This document shows positions 7,508-9,575 of a DNA stretch of 9,575 nucleotides, in pieces. This DNA comes from Chitinispirillaceae bacterium (GTDB lineage: Bacteria > Fibrobacterota > Chitinivibrionia > Chitinivibrionales > Chitinispirillaceae), in assembly GCA_016926315.1 (NCBI GenBank), contig JAFGOU010000112.1, forward strand, positions 1 to 9,575, read 5' to 3'. Every line of letters starts with the position of its first letter. The stretch's first letter is position 1. The position numbers and the translations under genes are program-made. The notes under the pieces are model-generated. The model did no database searches and had not been told where the DNA came from. It saw only the letters and a list, made by a program, of their open reading frames with translations.

Positions 7508-7656
7508 GTTTTTCGATATATATGGAAAAAATATAGAGCATAATGCATAATGTTTGTATTATATTATTGGCTGAGGAAGGGATATCGTCGGCAGAGAGAC
7601 GGTTTCCTAGGGAGGGAAGGGTAACCGTAACTTGCACAACAAAGGCTGACGAAATT

Positions 7657-8502
7657 ATGAATCCAAATCAGTCGATCGTCGAATACACCGATTACCGCAA
7701 ATTCCTGCGCGATTACTACCTTGACCGCAAAAAAAATATCAGGAATTTTTCCTACAAGCTGATCGCCGATGGCGCCGGCCTTTCGTCCGCGAGTTTCGTG
7801 CGTATGGTCATTGAAGGGGAGAAAAACCTGACCCGCGAGAGCGCGGCCGGTTTTGCCAGGGCGCTCAGGCTGAAAAAGAAGGAGGCGGAGTATTTTGAAT
7901 ACATCGTTTTTTTCAGCCAGGCAAAGGACCTGAGGACCAAGGAGCTGTACCTGAAAAAAATCGACGGTTTCCGGAAACGCAACAAGCCCGACCTGCTGCT
8001 GCCCAGGGAGTATGATTATCTGAGGAACTGGCTGCATGCCGTAGTAAGGGAGGCGGTCGAAATTCCGTCGTTCAACGGGAAACCCGAGAAGATCGCCGCG
8101 GGTTTCTTTTTCCGCGTGAACCCCGATGACGTGCAGAAATCCATTGATTTCCTGCTGGCGAGCGGGTTTCTGACAAAGGACAAACAGGGAAAACTTGCCA
8201 AGGTGGCCAAGACGATCAGCACGGTAAATATCCCGCGCAACGACGAACTGGTCCTGATCGCAAAGAAGTACCATCTGCGGATGCTGGAAATGGCGGGCAA
8301 GGCGCTGCTGGAGCTTCCCAGGGAACAGCGGAGCGTCACGAACACGACGCTTTCGCTGTCCGAGAATAGCTACGAAGCGGCATTGAAGCGGATCGAGACG
8401 ATGCGGTACGAACTGCTGGAGCTTGCCGCGTCCGACAGCGCCGCCGACAGGGTCTGCCAGCTCAATGTGAACCTGTTCCCGCTGGTGAAAAAGGTATCAT
8501 GA
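7657..8502 (+). CDS. TIGR02147 family protein (DUF4423-like), putative regulator
   Basis: The 281-residue cytoplasmic protein has no signal peptide or membrane segment. It opens with IVEYTDYRKFLRDYY (7-21), the recognisable start of TIGR02147 proteins, which are numerous in Fibrobacter and of unproven function. Residues about 29-72 (FSYKLIADGAGLSSASFVRM, then EGEKNLTRESAAGFARAL) read as an XRE-like helix-turn-helix, so DNA binding is likely. The middle (about 73-215) is helical and charged and may include a second winged-helix-like part (QKSIDFLLASGFLTKDKQGK, 160-179). The end, VCQLNVNLFPLVK, is also typical of the family. ATG 7657 is chosen because it gives the family N-terminus; an in-frame ATG at 7543 would add 38 unlikely residues. 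The ribosome site is weak (AAAGG 7641-7645). The stop overlaps the next start by ATGA, implying translational coupling to the lipoprotein, which it may regulate. Confidence 0.87.
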   Translation: MNPNQSIVEYTDYRKFLRDYYLDRKKNIRNFSYKLIADGAGLSSASFVRMVIEGEKNLTRESAAGFARALRLKKKEAEYFEYIVFFSQAKDLRTKELYLKKIDGFRKRNKPDLLLPREYDYLRNWLHAVVREAVEIPSFNGKPEKIAAGFFFRVNPDDVQKSIDFLLASGFLTKDKQGKLAKVAKTISTVNIPRNDELVLIAKKYHLRMLEMAGKALLELPREQRSVTNTTLSLSENSYEAALKRIETMRYELLELAASDSAADRVCQLNVNLFPLVKKVS

Positions 8503-9575
8503 ACAGGACAATCCCGGCATACCTGGTGTCCCTCGCGCTGCTGTTCGGCGTCCGGTGCACCATGCAGAACAGCCTTGCCGGAGGCGGCACCGACGTGTCC
8601 AACCCTGTCGTCACCGGCAGGGCGGTCGGTTTCTGCGGCGCGCCGGCTTCGTTCACCAGAGTGTCACTTGTTCCGGAACAGTACAATCCATTTACTGACA
8701 AAGGCCTTTCGGCGGCTTCCGTTGATACGGCGGACACGTCGGGCGAATACCTGGTCATTGCTCCTGCGGCAGGCGGCTATAATCTTGAGGCGGAACACCT
8801 CCTTACGGGAAACAGACAGCTCGTCGCCATTGATACGCTCAGGATGAACGATACGCTGGTCGTGCCGCTCGATATGATATGGCAGGCGGGTTCGATCAGG
8901 ATTCTTTTCCCCGATGTCACGTATGCCGATTCGGGGTATGTTTATATCCCGGGCTCAACGATGTTTGCTTTCATACGGAACGGAGTCGCCGTTTTCGATT
9001 CGGTGCCGGCGGGTACCATTCCGGAGATACGGTATGTAAATCTGCTGAATCCGGACAAGAACCATCTCGTCGGCGCGGAAGTGTCTGTTTCCTCAGGCAA
9101 CGTCACGACGGTCGCCGATTATTACTCCTGGCGGCACTCAAGACAGCTCATCCTTAATACCACCGCGTCGGGAGCGGACGTCTCCGGCGATGTCCGTCAT
9201 TTTCCGGTCCTCGTCAGATTAAACAACGCGAACTTCGATTTCACGCAGGCACGGCGGTACGGGCACGACGTCCGTTTCGCGAAGCCGAACCATGAACCGC
9301 TCGAATATGATATTGACACATGGGATTCGGCAAGCGGTACGGCCGCGGTATGGGTAAGGGTGGATACGGTGTACGGTAACAGCAGCAGCCAGTACATCCT
9401 CATGTGCTGGGGAAATCCGAACGCGGAAGACCAGTCGAACGGCAGCGCGGTCTTTGATACCGGTGACGGCTACCGGGCGGTCTGGCACCTCGGCGAAGCG
9501 TCCGGAAACGTGGCCGGCGAGGTGACGTACAGCAGCGTTGTGGGCACCTATTACGGCTCCCTGCCGCGGAGAAAC
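8499..9575 (+). CDS. Putative surface lipoprotein with carboxypeptidase-regulatory-like, DUF2341 and LamG-like regions (3' end beyond window)
   Basis: The gene is open for 359 codons to the right edge, so its C-terminus is missing. ATG 8499 overlaps the upstream stop, with AAGG just before it. A short signal sequence ends at C20 (LLFGVRC); the cysteine and the following linker GGGTDVSNPVVTGRAVG (28-44) resemble Fibrobacterota lipoproteins, although arginine at -1 is not a standard lipobox residue. Residues about 36-125 fit a carboxypeptidase-regulatory-like beta-sandwich (TSGEYLVIAPAAGGYNLEAE). Residues about 218-306 match DUF2341: HFPVLVRLNNANFDFTQA, GHDVRFAKPN, LEYDIDTWD, AAVWVRVDTV and YILMCWGNPNA. 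YRAVWHLGEASGN (325-337) begins a LamG/concanavalin-like domain in the usual DUF2341-LamG order. A role in binding glycans or surfaces outside the cell is inferred. It is probably controlled with, and perhaps by, the TIGR02147 protein. Confidence 0.85.
   Translation, partial: MNRTIPAYLVSLALLFGVRCTMQNSLAGGGTDVSNPVVTGRAVGFCGAPASFTRVSLVPEQYNPFTDKGLSAASVDTADTSGEYLVIAPAAGGYNLEAEHLLTGNRQLVAIDTLRMNDTLVVPLDMIWQAGSIRILFPDVTYADSGYVYIPGSTMFAFIRNGVAVFDSVPAGTIPEIRYVNLLNPDKNHLVGAEVSVSSGNVTTVADYYSWRHSRQLILNTTASGADVSGDVRHFPVLVRLNNANFDFTQARRYGHDVRFAKPNHEPLEYDIDTWDSASGTAAVWVRVDTVYGNSSSQYILMCWGNPNAEDQSNGSAVFDTGDGYRAVWHLGEASGNVAGEVTYSSVVGTYYGSLPRRN

Larger units (their letters stand above)
7373..7656. other. Intergenic region with terminator, AT-rich stretch and leader
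   Basis: This 284-base gap holds a terminator-like hairpin (7425-7452), then a very AT-rich stretch (about 7455-7565) expected to contain the promoter of the next gene, then a purine-rich leader (about 7570-7656). The frame of the downstream gene is open from an ATG at 7543 through the leader. Small inverted repeats occur in the leader, for example GGAA 7574-7577 with TTCC 7604-7607 enclosing CGTC/GACG, but they are weak. Confidence 0.5.

Noticed and set aside
7543..7656. ATG 7543 as start of the TIGR02147 protein
   Set aside because: The 38 extra residues do not resemble the family N-terminus, which begins just after ATG 7657, and the ATG sits in the AT-rich promoter-like stretch. Not fully excluded.
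7564..8274. Minus-strand open frame of 236 codons
   Set aside because: It is antisense to the TIGR02147 gene, without signal, domain or ribosome site; a codon-bias shadow.
8879..9157. Plus-strand frame of 92 codons inside the lipoprotein gene
   Set aside because: It lies wholly inside the lipoprotein reading frame, is arginine/cysteine-rich and shows no independent start signal.

Overview
The window looks like chromosomal DNA from a Gram-negative bacterium, most probably of the Fibrobacterota (Fibrobacter/Chitinispirillum relatives, FCB superphylum). This is an inference from content. There is a regulator-like gene of the TIGR02147 type (a family known mainly from Fibrobacter and expanded there). 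It is coupled to a putative surface lipoprotein with a GGGTDVSNP linker and a DUF2341 domain. There is also a secreted GH43-CBM6 enzyme ending in a sorting-type tail, and an outer-membrane barrel ending in phenylalanine. No rRNA, tRNA, insertion sequence, phage gene or CRISPR array is visible.

Layout. (1) Positions 1-2107, minus strand: an AMP-forming fatty acyl ligase fused to an acyl-carrier domain, cut by the left window edge. (2) 2108-2505: an AT-rich divergent intergenic region with a striking cluster of TGTAC elements at 2355-2395. (3) 2506-5744, plus strand: a two-gene operon of an outer-membrane beta-barrel protein and a GH43 arabinofuranosidase/xylosidase-type enzyme, closed by a terminator at about 5770-5803. 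(4) 5843-7372, plus strand: an exported SurA/PpiC-like chaperone that seems to lack the isomerase domain and carries a C-terminal TPR-like region, followed by a terminator-like hairpin at 7425-7452. (5) 7657-9575, plus strand: a TIGR02147 protein overlapping by 4 bases a putative lipoprotein with carboxypeptidase-regulatory-like, DUF2341 and LamG-like regions, cut by the right edge.

How the parts fit. Most genes concern the cell envelope: acyl activation for lipid synthesis, an outer-membrane barrel next to a secreted hemicellulase, a periplasmic chaperone-like protein that may help barrels or secreted proteins fold, and a cytoplasmic putative regulator coupled to a surface lipoprotein. The OMP-GH43 pair and the TIGR02147-lipoprotein pair are the most interesting units. 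The first may be a small polysaccharide-utilisation locus without SusC/D, controlled through the TGTAC elements. The second may be a dedicated regulator/adhesin module.
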